A stretch of 64,000 bases of DNA from Sycobia sp. Sy_11 (GCA_018907035.1 JACCIC010000095.1:434001-498000); one strand, 5' to 3'. Shown: positions 1 to 12,925, counted from the first letter of the stretch. Notes: generated from the letters alone by a model not told the origin. Program-made: numbers and translations.

Positions 1-848
1 TATATTATCGTGATATTGAAAAGTCTCGGGATTGTCTGTCTTGTCTTCGCGTTGACAGGAAAATATATTGGGTTGAATTTTATAGAAATTATCCACCTCA
101 ACATAGGGATATAACAGAGAGTTGCGACAGCGACGAGTAAATACTTCGATTAATTTTTCAATATCCAAAGTAATAATAAGAATATTATTCTTCCAATTAA
201 TAATAAGAAGAAGGAAAAAAGAATAATAAAAAAACAAAATAATAACAAATAAAAATAATTTATAATATCAAATCTGACGTTCTTTTGTTTATCATGTATA
301 TACAGTGTAGTTCTTTAGGTTTTCCTTTATTTTCCACGTCAGTTTTCATTATTATTGAAGTTTATTCTTTGATCTAGAACATAGGAGTTTTTTGTGTATA
401 ACAAACAAGATTGCGTTTATTTATAGGCACGTCGAATATCATAAGAATTCTCAATTTTTTTACATATATTTAATTAAGTTCTCCACAATTTCAACTAATA
501 AAGTTCCTGGCCACTGCCAGGATTCGCGCCAATGATTTGTTGTACTCAAAACTTCCAATAACTTGTTTATGCATGCGTTGCTCTGGAATATCGCCAAGAT
601 ATACTGGTTAATGCTAATTTTTATATCGAGCACCCGCGAAGAAGCCCTATAACAATTATATACTTATATAGTATTCTGTTCGGTTAGCGCGTTATCGCTT
701 AACTCGACCAACTCTGTTTAAGAGGCGCGCTGTCTCGAAGATCTGTTATCGCGCTATCCTTGCCTACAACCCACGTCCAACCCCACCTCCTCCCCGTCGG
801 GGCACATCAGACTTCTCGGAGAAAGACGAAAGGGATGATTTACGGATG

Positions 849-922
<74 letters not shown>
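849..922 (+). repeat. (GA)n microsatellite
   Basis: About 36 GA units with one ACA interruption. Confidence 0.95.
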
Positions 923-926
<4 letters not shown>

Positions 927-1058
927 AGCCGAGGTGCTGATGACCCTGGACGAAAGGTAATAGAGGGCGCAAAGGGGAAGGTTCGTTACGGAGCCCGTAG
1001 ACGGTTTGTCGGAGAACGGAGTATTGCTCGAATTTGTTACTCTCGTGATATTTAGTGT

Positions 1059-1061
<3 letters not shown>

Positions 1062-1112
<51 letters not shown>
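1062..1112. repeat. (TA)n microsatellite
   Basis: Uninterrupted, 51 bp. Confidence 0.95.
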
Positions 1113-1114
<2 letters not shown>

Positions 1115-2645
1115 TTGTAAATACCGGGTAGACAGTCAGGGAGTTTATTTAATGTCTGCGAATATTTCTTGAACCTTAAATTTTTTCAAGCACGAAAATA
1201 TAAAAATACTATTTAGTGCTTTATATAACTGACAAATTTTCAACTCCAATTAGTAGATAATACAATAATAGAGAAGACGAAATATTGGAGAGTTATGCAA
1301 CAAATACTATTAAATCTCTATAGTTGTGAACAATAAACGATACACAGAGGCACTGCTTCGTGTATTCTTTCATCTTTCTTCGACCTATACTGCAATACCG
1401 TAATTGTCAAATTCAAACGGTGCAAAAAAATAAGCAGCCTCATCGCTCGAGCAAGCTGAAATATTGATAATAATTTTGAACCACCCTGTATATAGAATGC
1501 ATTATATATAGTTGAGTGTAACGCCCATGTAAATCCCTCGGGCTCCTTTTGATGCGGAATCGCCCAACCGAGAATTATATATTATAGCGTCTCTGTTTTC
1601 TTTGTCGTTTTGGTTCGACGTCCGCTCGCGGTTTGACAAGCAGTTTTTGATAAGCTCGGCCGACCCGGCTAGTTTTTGAAAGTCATCTTTTTTATCCCTT
1701 TTATTTTTGTTCTTTATACACGTCCAAGTTATGACGAGCGGATTTTTCGCTTCAATGCGAGAGATTCGTGCGAGACGCGGCATTTCTAAAATAATAAGAT
1801 CATAGTAATAATCTGTAGTTTTAATCTTACTTGGTTGGCTCGATTACAATTTTATTGGTTTTCTTTCCCCGTCGTTGATTTATAAATGATAATATCTTAT
1901 AATAAAATTTAAATATATAAAATTCAGCATGTTAGTTTTACTAAAATCTTTCTAACGTATGACTTTGTATTTAGTAATTATTAATGCATGATTCGAGACA
2001 TTTTAAACTCCAATTAATTTTTTATTCTAGATTAATAAAAGTCAACAAAAAGCTATTTTTATAAATTGCAATCTGCTGCGATCTTATTTTAATTTTTTTT
2101 ATGACTGCATTATTATACATTTCTTATGTAAAAAATATTTCCAGATAAATACAGTTATCATTCAATTAAAAAGAAAATTCTGAGTCATGCACGAAGTAAA
2201 AATATAATGATATTAAACTGAAAAAAAGTGACAGATATAGTACGTTCTTAAATAAGAAATAATGATATTTTCTTTAACAGTACAATTATATAAATTTGCT
2301 TATATCAATGTTTATGGATATGTTTAATATACATATTAAAACAACAGCTCTGGAATATTAGCTCGTATTCAGTAAATGAATTATACACAAGGGTTAGGAA
2401 GTTATTCATCACCCCGACCATTATAACCAGCCGCAAAGGGAAATGCAGCGCGGGCGCGTCCGTTCAGGTGCCTATATACATTACAAAGCCAAAAGCGCCT
2501 GAACGAAGGCAACCGCATCTTCGCGTGCGAATTCATCCGTACATGGGTATAGTGCACGTGTATAAATGTAGGACCGTAACAAGTAACCACGATGCCTGGC
2601 ACTGTCGAGACTCTTCAAGGAAATCAATTTTTTTTCATTTCAACA

Positions 2646-2672
2646 ATATATATATATATAACAATATATATT

Positions 2673-2726
<54 letters not shown>
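2646..2726. repeat. (TA)n microsatellite, interrupted
   Basis: TA blocks separated by CAA interruptions; the last block is a pure 49 bp. Confidence 0.95.
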
Positions 2727-2727
<1 letters not shown>

Positions 2728-3125
2728 CAAGAATCGGAAAAAATTATTGTACTTTGTCGAAATGAGATGACATTTATTTAATAAGAAAATTTAAGATGAC
2801 TTTTTATATGAAATTTCTAGAATTAGTCACAGAAAATTTTAATCACTGATTTTATTCGAAACTCACTATTTTTAAAATTTTTTTTGTTAACTAACAAATT
2901 GTGTTGATATATGCCCAATGGTACTTTTAAAGAAGATAACAGAACATTGAACATACAATCGATCGGCCTTTAAATTTTTTATAAACGTCTAATTCTTATT
3001 ATGCTGATCATACCTCGTTAAAATAGTTTTAATGATAATGCGCTTGAAAAACGTCGAGGTGGGTCTAGGAAAAAGTAGGCCCAACTCCATGACTCAGTCA
3101 CTTGACGAGATTGTCTTAGATTATA

Positions 3126-3130
<5 letters not shown>

Positions 3131-3181
<51 letters not shown>

Positions 3182-3187
3182 AAATAA
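3131..3187. repeat. (AT)n(AAT)n(AATA)n compound microsatellite
   Basis: The AT run grades into AAT and AATA units. It lies only about 30 bp downstream of the donor of the UNC93-like exon at 3222. Confidence 0.95.
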
Positions 3188-3221
3188 ATAAAGTAAATAC
3201 AGTCGTGCGCACGTTACTCAC

Positions 3222-3489
3222 CGTTAACTTGGGTCTGCCAGACGGCGTCGCCCACGCCCCAGAGGCCCGATACCGTGTAGAAGACGTAGGCGTTGTCGGG
3301 ATGCGGCCGCCAGATCAGCAGCACGCCAATGAGGGAGGCGTGTACCAGGGCGCCAAAGGCCATCAGCGGCTGCCTGCCGACGAACTTCATCACCGAGCCG
3401 AAGAGCAGGGAGCAGCCGGCGTTCACCACGCCGAAGCAGATCATCACGTAGCCAACCCTGTGCACGCCGAGGGCGCACGAGATGTATGC
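3222..3489 (-). CDS. UNC93-like: UNC93-like MFS protein, internal exon (downstream of the two)
   Basis: This exon encodes 89 residues plus one base of a polytopic membrane protein of the UNC93 branch of the major facilitator superfamily. C. elegans UNC-93 is a regulatory partner of a two-pore potassium channel; insects have UNC93-like relatives. Seen in the sequence: it begins AYISCALGVHRVGYVMICFG, with hydrophobic segments near residues 13-36, 41-60 and 66-84. A hydrophilic turn RPHPDNAY is followed by SGLWGVGDAVWQTQVN, which matches my memory of insect UNC93-like proteins. The acceptor is TTCGCAG (AG at 3490-3491). The donor GTGAGT lies at 3216-3221 and the exon ends one base into a Gly-type codon (phase 1). 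The upstream exon at 34627-34789 ends in phase 0, so the two join cleanly as ...EFTQ-AYISC. Third positions are rich in G and C, unlike the flanks. The continuation exon was not found in bases 1-3221. Confidence 0.95.
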
Positions 3490-5532
3490 CTGCGAACGAG
3501 CCCGAGATCGCACCGTTATACATACTTTTCACATATAAATATAGTAGATTTATAGATAAATATTGTACATTACATTATACATATGCTGCAAATAAGCTCG
3601 CGGTCTAAATATATATATATATGTAACATATATTTCATGTGAATATATACCGATATGTATCCAATAGTACATTTCTTATTGGGGGACGAAAAGGTTTTGT
3701 TTACGAAATAAGAAGTTCGCGGCCCAAGACGAAGTCGAATGGCCTATCGAGGTTCGTAAAAGAAACCGTTGTGTACGAGGTAAAGACTACATTTCTTTCC
3801 ACCTGAAAACCGAAATTCAACGGCGACACTGCGATTCGTAGGTTAGAATGATTAAAATACCATTAATATACTATTCATACCGATAGATAAAAATGTTTAT
3901 TATATATTCAGATCTTAGATGCGAAAATTGCGATTAAAATCATCCATGATCAGAAAATTCTCTAGAATAATATCATAGAGTATCATCGTGAAAGGGTTTT
4001 GAAAGGATGTGAGAACACTTTTGGTCATTGGCCAAGTCGTTACAAAAATGCTCTCGGATAATGCTTCGGAAGAGGGTTCGCGTATAGGGAACAAAAATTG
4101 TTTTTGAAAGAATTCGTGGTGGAAGTCTAAGATGATATGGTCGTAAATGGACTCAAGATTTTCCAAGTATTTTTGAAGGATTTGTAAAACAATTTTTGAT
4201 CATTGTCCAAGATCTTGGCAAGGTTCGTGCCAGAAATCAGAAAGAGTTTACTTATATTCTTTCAGAATTCTTTCGCTAAAAGCTTTCCAAAAATATAGGA
4301 GAATTCTTTTTAAAAACTTCCGAATGAATTTTCAAAGGATCCGCGAACTTTTCCTTGAACAATACTTCCAAGTTCCCTTTAAAAAGTGATTCTTGCGTCT
4401 TTGCATCTTTATAGAAAGGTTTCAGGTAGAAGGAGTCTGCAATAGTTCTGACGCTCTGTTATTCAGCTCTCCTAAAGTAACGCAAGACCCCGAATGGGCC
4501 ATATGTGGTTAAGGATTGGAACACGTCCCTCGGGTATAACCAAGAACTTTAACATAGCTTCCCTCTGTTGTTGAATTCTACAGCTTATTATACACGCGTG
4601 TTTTTGGCTCTTCCCGCATTGCATTATATGTGAAAGGTTAGCCATTCAAGAAAAACGATCATATATCGAGAGCTGTTTAATTTTGGAGATCGACAAAATT
4701 ATCATTTTTCTAGAATTCCTAAGTATTCCAGATGATATTTTAAGCGAATTTATGCTGATGTGAAACTGACTTTTTAATGATATTTTGGTGGTAATTTTCA
4801 TTTGATTCACTTATCACCACACACAAGTAGTATTATAATAAATATAATAAAATACATAAATAAATAAAATGCGTTCGAAACTCATGATTTAAGGTGGCGG
4901 GAGCAGTCAGGTGGTCTTTTGCTATCATAGAATATAACTCATTTTTATTATTTTTATTACTTTTAAATTTTAATCTTATTTAATTTTATTTTTAGTAGTG
5001 ATTTCTATTTCAGATTCTGCGGGGGGTGATCATAAACAAGGACATTCTGACTTCCATTATTTCAGTCTAATCTATTATAGTATAAAAATTGGAACACCGA
5101 TAACTCTAATTCTCTTTTCATGTGCCTATATATATAAACGAAAATACATTTATTCGATTGTTTGAATAATTAAAATATAATTATTGAAATTTATTAGAAT
5201 GTTTTTTTCGACTGTTTTAATAATATTTTGGTAAAATCAATCGGAAAAAACTTATAAATTAATTTCGTCTGAAATTGGCCAATTCTCATTAAAAAATTAT
5301 TTTCACTCGCAAACAAAAAATTATGACATATCGTTTATACATATGATAATATCTTCATTACAAAGGTATTCGCCTAATAATAATATCAGTGAATTGAGAA
5401 TTCGACAACCGTATAAGTGTTTCCTATACAAACCAGAGTAACATTTAACACGCTCATCAATTAATATTTTTGAATCGCGAGACTCATGAATTGCAAATGT
5501 TTCACAAATATATATATATGTATATATAATAT

Positions 5533-5538
<6 letters not shown>

Positions 5539-5572
<34 letters not shown>
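5539..5572. repeat. (AT)n microsatellite
   Basis: 34 bp, followed by TATG units. Confidence 0.95.
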
Positions 5573-5584
<12 letters not shown>

Positions 5585-7015
5585 AATCTTCAATAACGTC
5601 GAATCTCGAACAATTGAATTATCATCCGACATAATAATCGCCCATTCGAAATCACCCTCGCTAATCCCTCGAAAGAGATAACCGAAGGGCGGGGATGGCG
5701 GGTTCGGCGGGAGGGCAGGGTGCACACTTAACGCCACTCATACATAACTCATAGTAGCCGCTAAATTTCGCCCTCGCCGAGCTAATTGACCTCTTTGCTT
5801 TTATGTATCGGCGCGCCCCGCCGTCGCCGTCGCGCGGTGGTTTGCGTTTGATCTCCGTGCCGCACCGTTGCTGCAATTTCCTCGACGCCGCCCCCCTCCC
5901 TCTCGTCGCCCGCACCCCGCGTCCAACCTACCCCATCGTCGGAGATGCATGCGCGGGGGACATAAAGGGCCGATGCTCGCGCGCGTATTAATCTCGTTTG
6001 TGTTGCGAGGACTTTCTGTGACGTGTAGGCGACGGAGGGTTGTGCGCGCGGGAATACGATTTTTTATTATTATTATTATTATTATTTTTAAATTTGTTCA
6101 GATCAGAGACACGGGGTGACGTACCCTCTGATGTTGCGTCGAAAATGGCCAAGTCATCGGGACGATAACGACTGCTCTGTGTATGCACGCGCGTTCGTGT
6201 CTGTGCGCGTGTGTGTGTGCGCGCGCGCGCGTCAAGTTTTTGAATTTTTGTATTATGAATATCTGATGGATGAGCGATGAAAAAAAAAATAATAATAAAG
6301 TTGCAACGTATACGGATTTGCATACATGGCCAGGTTCGCGGGCATATTGGTATATCGAAAATTTTGACGCTGATCTGCGAAACCGAACAGTCTAACGCGT
6401 TTTATACGCATACGTGTACGTATAATATAAAGATGTTTGTGTGGCGAACACGTTTGCCTGATAGATCGCCGAACTCGCTGTGAATTTTGATTATAAATTG
6501 CAAACTGCTTCACTATTTTCTATGAGTCGACGGCAAAAGAAAAGGTCGCGGGCTTTAACGAGCATTTTCGCGCATGATTAATTGCCGAAGTAATTATAAA
6601 GTTAAATTTTACAAGTATTCCACATATATTAAGTTATGAGCTATAATAGTTCAAGAAGATTGATGGCTTAGAGCAATGAAAAAATAACAAATAAATAAAG
6701 TTATAGAATATATTAAAATTGTAGCCTCCGTCGGTAAATCAACTCTCGTTTAAAGAAATTTCACAAGACCAGTTTTTCAAATGGAAACGAAACACAAAGC
6801 AATGCTTTGTTTTTAGTTTGCCATCTTGGTTTTCCTAGAATTTGAATTATCCAAGTACTACTTAAATGTTTTAGTTTTCGAAGGAGAGCGTATCTTTAAT
6901 GGACTTGATTTAATATTTTTTTTATGAGAATTGGCCTATATGTAAGAGAATAAAAGAAGATATTGTTTTATTGAACACGCGCACGCGCGTGTGTGTATGT
7001 GTGTGTAGGGGTATA

Positions 7016-7019
<4 letters not shown>

Positions 7020-7073
<54 letters not shown>

Positions 7074-7079
7074 GAGAGG
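7020..7079 (+). repeat. (GA)n microsatellite
   Basis: About 30 units with one C interruption. Confidence 0.95.
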
Positions 7080-7216
7080 AATGATAATTGACAACCATAA
7101 CCGTAACCGTAACAAACAAATTGTAGCATTATAAGTTTCATCAAAACACTCGGGAAGATTTTCGAAATATCTTCGCGCGCCAAACGACATCCTTGCGGGG
7201 CGAGCATTGGGTAACT

Positions 7217-7220
<4 letters not shown>

Positions 7221-7261
<41 letters not shown>
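7221..7261. repeat. (AT)n microsatellite
   Basis: Uninterrupted, 41 bp. Confidence 0.95.
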
Positions 7262-7264
<3 letters not shown>

Positions 7265-7618
7265 TTTCTCAAATCCGGCCTCGCTCTGTCGTTATTATTA
7301 ATTTGCCCCATTGTTACGCAACCCGGCAACTGCATTACATATATTTTTGAACGTTGGAGTCCGCTGTGTACAGCGAATGATAAGATTCGAATGGCACAAA
7401 TATTATACGCGGGACGCAGACGGTACAAAATTACTACTTTGTCTTTATTACCAAAATTATCCCTAGGGTCTTTATGGTTTTAGGCATATCCTAAGAGAGA
7501 CCCAAAGAGAGTCAGAGTGAGTGATAGAGAAAGAGAGAAAAAGAGAAATACGGAGAGAGAGAGCACTTTGCGGTAAGTATAAACTATAGGAAGCAGTTGA
7601 TAACTTGGCAGCTTTCCA

Positions 7619-7624
7619 GAGAGA

Positions 7625-7655
<31 letters not shown>
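7619..7655 (+). repeat. (GA)n microsatellite
   Basis: GA units with GAAA interruptions. Confidence 0.9.
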
Positions 7656-8490
7656 CAAGAGACGGTTTCGAATCAGATTATTATATATATACACGCATTT
7701 TGGAATTCTCGCCTGTTGGAATTTGCGAAATCTGGTTTTGAAGTCGATTCCCTTTGTTATTGTTGGAAACTTAATTTTCTCCAAGTTAGTTAATAGTTCT
7801 AATGGATTACGCGAAACTTCACTATTACATACACAGCTCTTATCTTTACATTCGACATGTCCCCGCTATATATACTTAAATAATAAAGTGTAGCAGCATT
7901 TGTTTATACGGTCGCAAACATCTCGATGACCACTTAACCGATTGGTAACGTGATTATTTCGATAAAATATCATCTGCGCATCTCGTGGAGTAAACATATA
8001 TAGGTTTGGAATTTTGTTCTAAACTATACACGAGAAATTGTGGGAGAAAAAAAGTGTATACCGGAAAATTTGCTGCATTCTGTGATAGGGTATGCAATCC
8101 AATGCCAAGCAAGCCGAGTTCGGGTAAAATTAATTGTTTTTCAATCCTCTTCACTGGATTGTTGCTGAATGCGTATCCCAATTTTCTTTTTTTTTATCAT
8201 CTGACAATTTATTAGAAAAGCTTTACCGACCGAAACGAAAGGATTGGATATTTTAATAAAGGAACTTAATTATGTCTTAATGATCTATATATATCTACGT
8301 TGGTATTACAAAATGGTTCGATCAGTTTATCACCAATTCATTTGCGACTTTGAAGAATAAACATCGTTCAAACGGCTACGTTGGACCGATTAATTGGCAC
8401 CGGGTGCCAATCGAACCTACGCTCGACGAACCATTTCGGCTGGTATATGACTTTGATAGCGCTACCGTAGCACAAAAAGGCATCGAATCG

Positions 8491-8546
8491 AGAGAGAAGA
8501 AAAAGAAGAAGAAGAAGAAGAGAGAGAGAGAGAGAGAGAGAAAAAA
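8491..8546 (+). repeat. (GAA)n(GA)n compound microsatellite
   Basis: Purine-only tract, GAA units followed by GA units. Confidence 0.9.
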
Positions 8547-8663
8547 TAGCCTTTCTTCACGACGTAACGCTTCTTCGTGTTGAAACGACGAATCCTATAC
8601 GAGTGCAATAATTCGACGTCCGATGTCGAATGAACCTTTGTCAAACATGACCCGTATATATAG

Positions 8664-8691
8664 GTGTGTGTGTGTATGTGTGTGTGTGTGT
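8664..8691 (+). repeat. (GT)n microsatellite
   Basis: One A interruption. Confidence 0.9.
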
Positions 8692-9502
8692 ATTTTCTAT
8701 TAATAAATCCCCGTATTATTGAAAGTTATACTGTTCTATCCCTGGCGTATGCCAGGCGCTCCTTAAAGAGGTATAGAAAACACATCTATATTTATGATTA
8801 ATATAGCTCGCCCGCGGGCCGGCTCCCCCGCGCAGTATCCTCCTAACGAAGTCCCCGGGGCTCGGGCGCATGAAAAAAAAAATTGCCCGGGCTTGTTTTC
8901 GCAAGCCCGCCCTGAAGCTGCATCTTCTACACGCACACGGATTAACCGCGCTGCCCGTATCTATCGACGGCGCTCCGATAATTTCGCAGGCATACGCGAC
9001 CTCGCATTAATATCCCGAACCGTTAACCCGTAAGTCTGCCCTTAAAATATTCCCGTGTATTACGCGGCGATTGAATTCGTAACGTAGACGCGCCGCGCCC
9101 CCTCCCCCAACCCACAACTTTCAAGTCTTCCATTACGCAATCGATATAATACGATAGTGCCCGCATAAATCAACAATTTCTAATAATTGTTTTTGTCCCT
9201 CCCCCCCAAGGCTCTCTGTCTCTATCTCGCTCGCTCTCGACGGTTTTCAATAAAATTCTCTGCCCTTTATTCGCGTCGCCCCCCATTCATCTGTCGTCCA
9301 CGTATTCCTTTGTACAAACATTCATAAATTCACCCTGGCTTGACAATTTAACGATACATATATGTATAGAATTACACCCTCTGGCGTAAAGAGAACGAGA
9401 GTACGTCGGGGAGGGGGGCAAAGGGTTCGGCTTCGTGTCCAAATACCATATATATCTATATAGTCGGACCCGCGGCGTATCCTCGACTACACCGATGTGT
9501 AA

Positions 9503-9510
<8 letters not shown>

Positions 9511-9550
<40 letters not shown>
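9511..9550. repeat. (AT)n microsatellite
   Basis: Uninterrupted, 40 bp. Confidence 0.95.
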
Positions 9551-9552
<2 letters not shown>

Positions 9553-9885
9553 CTGAAAAGTGCAGAAAACCGACGTGGCGAGGGGGGGGGCGTGGGAGGG
9601 AGCTTGACTCGGTCCGCGACTCGTTCGAAAGGGTGGCGCACCTGTCGTCGCGGGACGAGCGGCGATTCTCTTTGATACGATATAGAACGGTACGACGGTA
9701 TGAAGAGAGTTAGCGGGAGCCACTTTGCTGCGGCATCGAGAAAAAAAAAAGAAAGCAAAATAAGGCGCGGAGACAAATGTTTGTATACGAATTTACAAAT
9801 GCACTCTGTAAGCAGCGAGGACTCTCTTTACACGGGAATGATTAAGGCACCCTCCTTCATCCCACTGTCTCTCTCTATTCTTTTC

Positions 9886-9887
<2 letters not shown>

Positions 9888-9937
<50 letters not shown>
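9888..9937. repeat. (AT)n microsatellite
   Basis: Uninterrupted, about 50 bp. Confidence 0.95.
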
Positions 9938-9939
<2 letters not shown>

Positions 9940-10409
9940 ATCTTCATACAATGCAGCCAGGTTATATCTGTGCGAGCGCCGATGCCGCGGGTGAAAAAAG
10001 AGCAGGGAACCGGAGCTTATTGAATTTGACCGGATATATAGCTTGCGGAGAGCCCTTCGGCGGTGTTAGGTGGGTTCCGGGATAGGAGGAGGAGCAGGTA
10101 CGAGGACGAAACGCAATTTCGCGTCTCTCGAATTTATTCATAATATACAGTTGGCCGCGGGGGGGGCGAGGGGGGGGGATGGCCTGTAACGGGCTTTTTT
10201 CCGTTTTTTAGCCGGCGGCGCGACGCGCCCGTAACGTTGGAGAGGGGCGGGGGGACGGGAGAAAAATATCTATGTATATATATTGATAAAGATCGCACAG
10301 GTTATATAGATGCACCGTGCGGGCTACGTTGCGTTCTATACTGTTTCGGGCGTATATACGATATTCGCGACGATTAAATAACAAAAGTAGCTGCAAAAGT
10401 TACTCTATC

Positions 10410-10568
10410 ATGTTTCGTGCATTCGTAATTTTTGCTTTCTTTCCATTTATTATTAATTTAGTTTACTGCTCGTCCAATGCTCCGTCTTCTATGCCGATCC
10501 AGAGAAAAGTCCTCTCTGTTTTTCAAAAAAAACGTCATTTTACACGAGGACATTATATAAGCTGTTGA
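10410..10568 (+). CDS. Possible small secreted peptide, 52 residues
   Basis: This is an ORF of unknown function. It starts MFRAFVIFAFFPFIINLVYC, a short basic N-terminus plus hydrophobic core with small or polar residues (C-SSNAPSS) at the expected signal-peptidase site. The tail is basic, contains KKR and RGH, and ends in Cys. The start is the internal ATG chosen because the signal-like segment begins there; the frame is open some 90 bases further upstream. Base composition is AT-rich and gives no codon-bias support, no recognisable promoter was seen, and no family is recognised. It could be chance. Confidence 0.15.
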   Translation: MFRAFVIFAFFPFIINLVYCSSNAPSSMPIQRKVLSVFQKKRHFTRGHYISC

Positions 10569-10609
10569 AAAATTTCAATTAATCACATCCTTTAATCGTC
10601 GAGCATTGT

Positions 10610-10972
10610 GTGCAATTCGCCTGTAAGCTCGAGGCGGCATTCGTCACAGGCGACGAGGAGGAAATCGAAGCTGTTTTTGAAAATTTCATTGATATAATTG
10701 CCGGTCACGTGCAATTTTCGCTCGCGACGACGCTCGGCGTATTTGCTTGGAAACTTGGGAAACGTCGATCGCGAATAGACGGTAAACGGAATGAATTATA
10801 TGGACTGAAATTAGCAGCGAATGAATGCATTACGTTATCGTCGCGACTCAATCGCGAATACGACTGGCAATATAATGTCACGCACTGTAATACAATATTT
10901 TGCCTTTTTCAGAATAACAAAATACGTACAATCTGTCGTGTGTACTTAATTAAATTTATCTCTGTCCAGTAA
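10610..10972 (+). CDS. Possible exon or gene remnant, unrecognised
   Basis: This is an open stretch with protein-like texture. An acidic segment (GDEEEIEAVFENFIDIIAG) is followed by HVQFSLATTLGVFAWKLGKR and a basic RRSRIDGKRNE. The first two thirds are more GC-rich and CpG-rich than the flanks. A splice-acceptor-like CTGTAAG at 10621-10627 and a donor-like GTAAAC near 10782 could bound an exon inside it. No family is recognised. The final third looks like ordinary AT-rich intron. It may be a decayed gene, part of a transposable element, or chance. Confidence 0.15.
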   Translation: MQFACKLEAAFVTGDEEEIEAVFENFIDIIAGHVQFSLATTLGVFAWKLGKRRSRIDGKRNELYGLKLAANECITLSSRLNREYDWQYNVTHCNTIFCLFQNNKIRTICRVYLIKFISVQ

Positions 10973-11917
10973 GTTGTGTATAAAAAAAAAAAAAAGAACC
11001 CTAGCCTCGCGACCTTTTAAGGCGTTTTTACGCGTGTCTCGGGTCGTTGATACGAAAATTTTAAGGTCACCGGGTTCATTCAGAGAATAAAAAACATTAA
11101 TTTTACCGTCTAAATCAAATATACTTAGATTAACAGAATTGCATTTCAAAGGCTGTCAATGTCTCGGCGCGTATACATACTCTAAGCCAATTGTTAAACA
11201 GCAGTGTTTCACGTTATTTTTGCCCTGCAGATATTGGAATCTAATGAGAAATAATATTTCCCTCGTTTAAAACTATAGCAAAATTCGTTAATTTTACATA
11301 TACATCGTATTATATCTACACTATAACTATTTCATCCTACTATTGTATATAGGATTTTCTAAAAAAAAAAATATTTAAATACGAAAATAAATTCTTTTTT
11401 TTTTGCTTCTTTTCTTTTTTAATTATATACATTACACAGCCGCGCGCTTTCGCTCGTCCGTGCGCCAAATAATCGTGCATGTATATATAACACGGTCATT
11501 CGAAATAATGAGCGCGCGACAATATTCGTGTTAAATTGCTAGTAAAAATGAAAATCTATTTGAATGTTAAATATATTTTAGACCTATATAACTTCCTCTA
11601 TTTCGAAGCCATGTCGAAGAACAAAAAAAAAAAATTGGATTTATGTTTATATGTTATACGAAATGGGCGTAAAATTAAAACGACAATTGTTTAGCTGAAA
11701 TTTCGTTTATCTTTTTTTTGTTCACGGCGCCATTGTTCGCGACTGTCCGGGCCATTTTACGAATACCTTATGAAATTAAAATTATAGCGAGGACAAAATT
11801 GGTTTTCATGAATAAAATTGTTTTGTCTATATATCTACGCGTAACATTAAAACTGGACATATACGTCGTATCATCGCCCGAGCCCAATTAAAGCAATACT
11901 GTCCCATTCACTATCTC

Positions 11918-11919
<2 letters not shown>

Positions 11920-11973
<54 letters not shown>
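11920..11973. repeat. (AT)n microsatellite
   Basis: Uninterrupted, about 54 bp. Confidence 0.95.
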
Positions 11974-11976
<3 letters not shown>

Positions 11977-12868
11977 CGTAATTTCCAAACAAGCCTGCAG
12001 TTGATCCATTATAAAAGTCGGACTTGACGAAGAATACACTTAGCGCTCAATTACCCGCGACCTGCCTGGAATTATTGAACGTAGAGTGTATCCAGAGGGA
12101 GGGAGAAAGAGAGAAAGAGAAAGAGAACGAAACAGAGCTCAAAATGGAAAGCAATTTATCGATATGATGGTGCTATCCGCATGTTGGCGAGATATCGAGT
12201 CCTTTAACTTTCTCCCCCCCCCTCTCTCTCTCTCACTCATATAAACGCAGAAACGAGCGAAATCGTACCGCAAATATTTTGGTTCTTTTATTTTCCTTTT
12301 TAATCAAGGCGCCAGCGCCTCTATCGGAAATAAATTTCCAATCCGACGAAGTCGCGTAGGCGTGATTCCTTACACACACGCGCGCGAGCGCACACGCGCA
12401 CCTTTGCGCGCAAAATTGCTGCCTGCGCTAAAGGAAGCCGCGATTCTTGTTCTCTGTCAACGAAAGAAGGTAAGGGGAATGGACGCGAAGAGGTCGATTT
12501 CATCTCTTTATATGCAGGCGTCTTACCGCGCAGCCAAAAAACGTCCGATAAATCGTCGGGTCACTTATGTAAATATTCGCTGGCCAATATAACCGTTATG
12601 GAGCCGCAGCTCGCTCGCATGCCGGGTTTGTCCAGCTTTATTTTTTAAAATTAAGGTGAAATCCCCGGGGCACTGGAATCCAAGAGTGATAATCGAACGA
12701 ACATTTTTTTTTGTTTTTTTTTTTTGTTTTCAATCTCGGAAATATCGTTTTCTGGTATACAATTCTATACGACAGAATTATTGATTGTAAGAGTAATTAT
12801 GACACTAATTCTCCGTAAAGGTTTATTTTTGTCATTTAAACATTGGCAGATATAAAACCTGAAATAAT

Positions 12869-12873
<5 letters not shown>

Positions 12874-12925
<52 letters not shown>

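Larger units (their letters stand above)
1..3221. other. Intron downstream of exon 3222-3489 (minus-strand gene)
   Basis: Mostly AT-rich sequence without recognisable exons. The minus-strand frame at 1502-1783 is open but resembles no family. AACCACCCTGTATA at about 1480-1494 resembles ends of some insect transposons, too weakly to call. The continuation of the UNC93-like protein after WQTQVN was looked for on the minus strand and not seen. Confidence 0.7.
3540..8780. other. Intron stretch, AT-rich, with diverged direct repeats and one CpG-rich patch
   Basis: Two diverged direct repeats of about 55 bp lie at about 3997 and 4171 (both contain TTTTGAAGGAT-like and TCATTG(G/T)CCAAG sequence). 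About 5690-6020 is CpG-rich and C-rich with no supported ORF. An ATT trinucleotide run lies at about 6065-6088. The remainder has no recognisable features apart from the listed microsatellites. Confidence 0.6.
8780..10300. other. CpG-rich intron patch
   Basis: GC- and CpG-rich blocks (about 8800-9130 and 9560-9720, plus G-runs at 10155-10260) are interrupted by (TA)n tracts. A donor-like CCCGTAAGT at 9026-9034 follows an acceptor-like TTTCGCAG at about 8981-8988, but the enclosed 40 bp is not convincingly coding. A regulatory patch or chance composition are both possible. Confidence 0.4.

Noticed and set aside
505..535. Minus-strand TGGCGCGAATCCTGGCAG resembling a tRNA T-arm
   Set aside because: No matching acceptor stem, D-arm or anticodon arm nearby.
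1480..1495. ACCACCCTGTATA, similar to some insect transposon ends
   Set aside because: A single short match with no partner end or target duplication found.
2468..2770. Open frames across TA tracts giving long Tyr-Ile runs
   Set aside because: Tyr-Ile, Leu-Ser, Arg-Glu and Thr-His or Cys-Val runs across the window are translations of dinucleotide microsatellites, not proteins.
3205..3555. Plus-strand frame over the UNC93-like exon
   Set aside because: Antisense shadow of the minus-strand coding exon.
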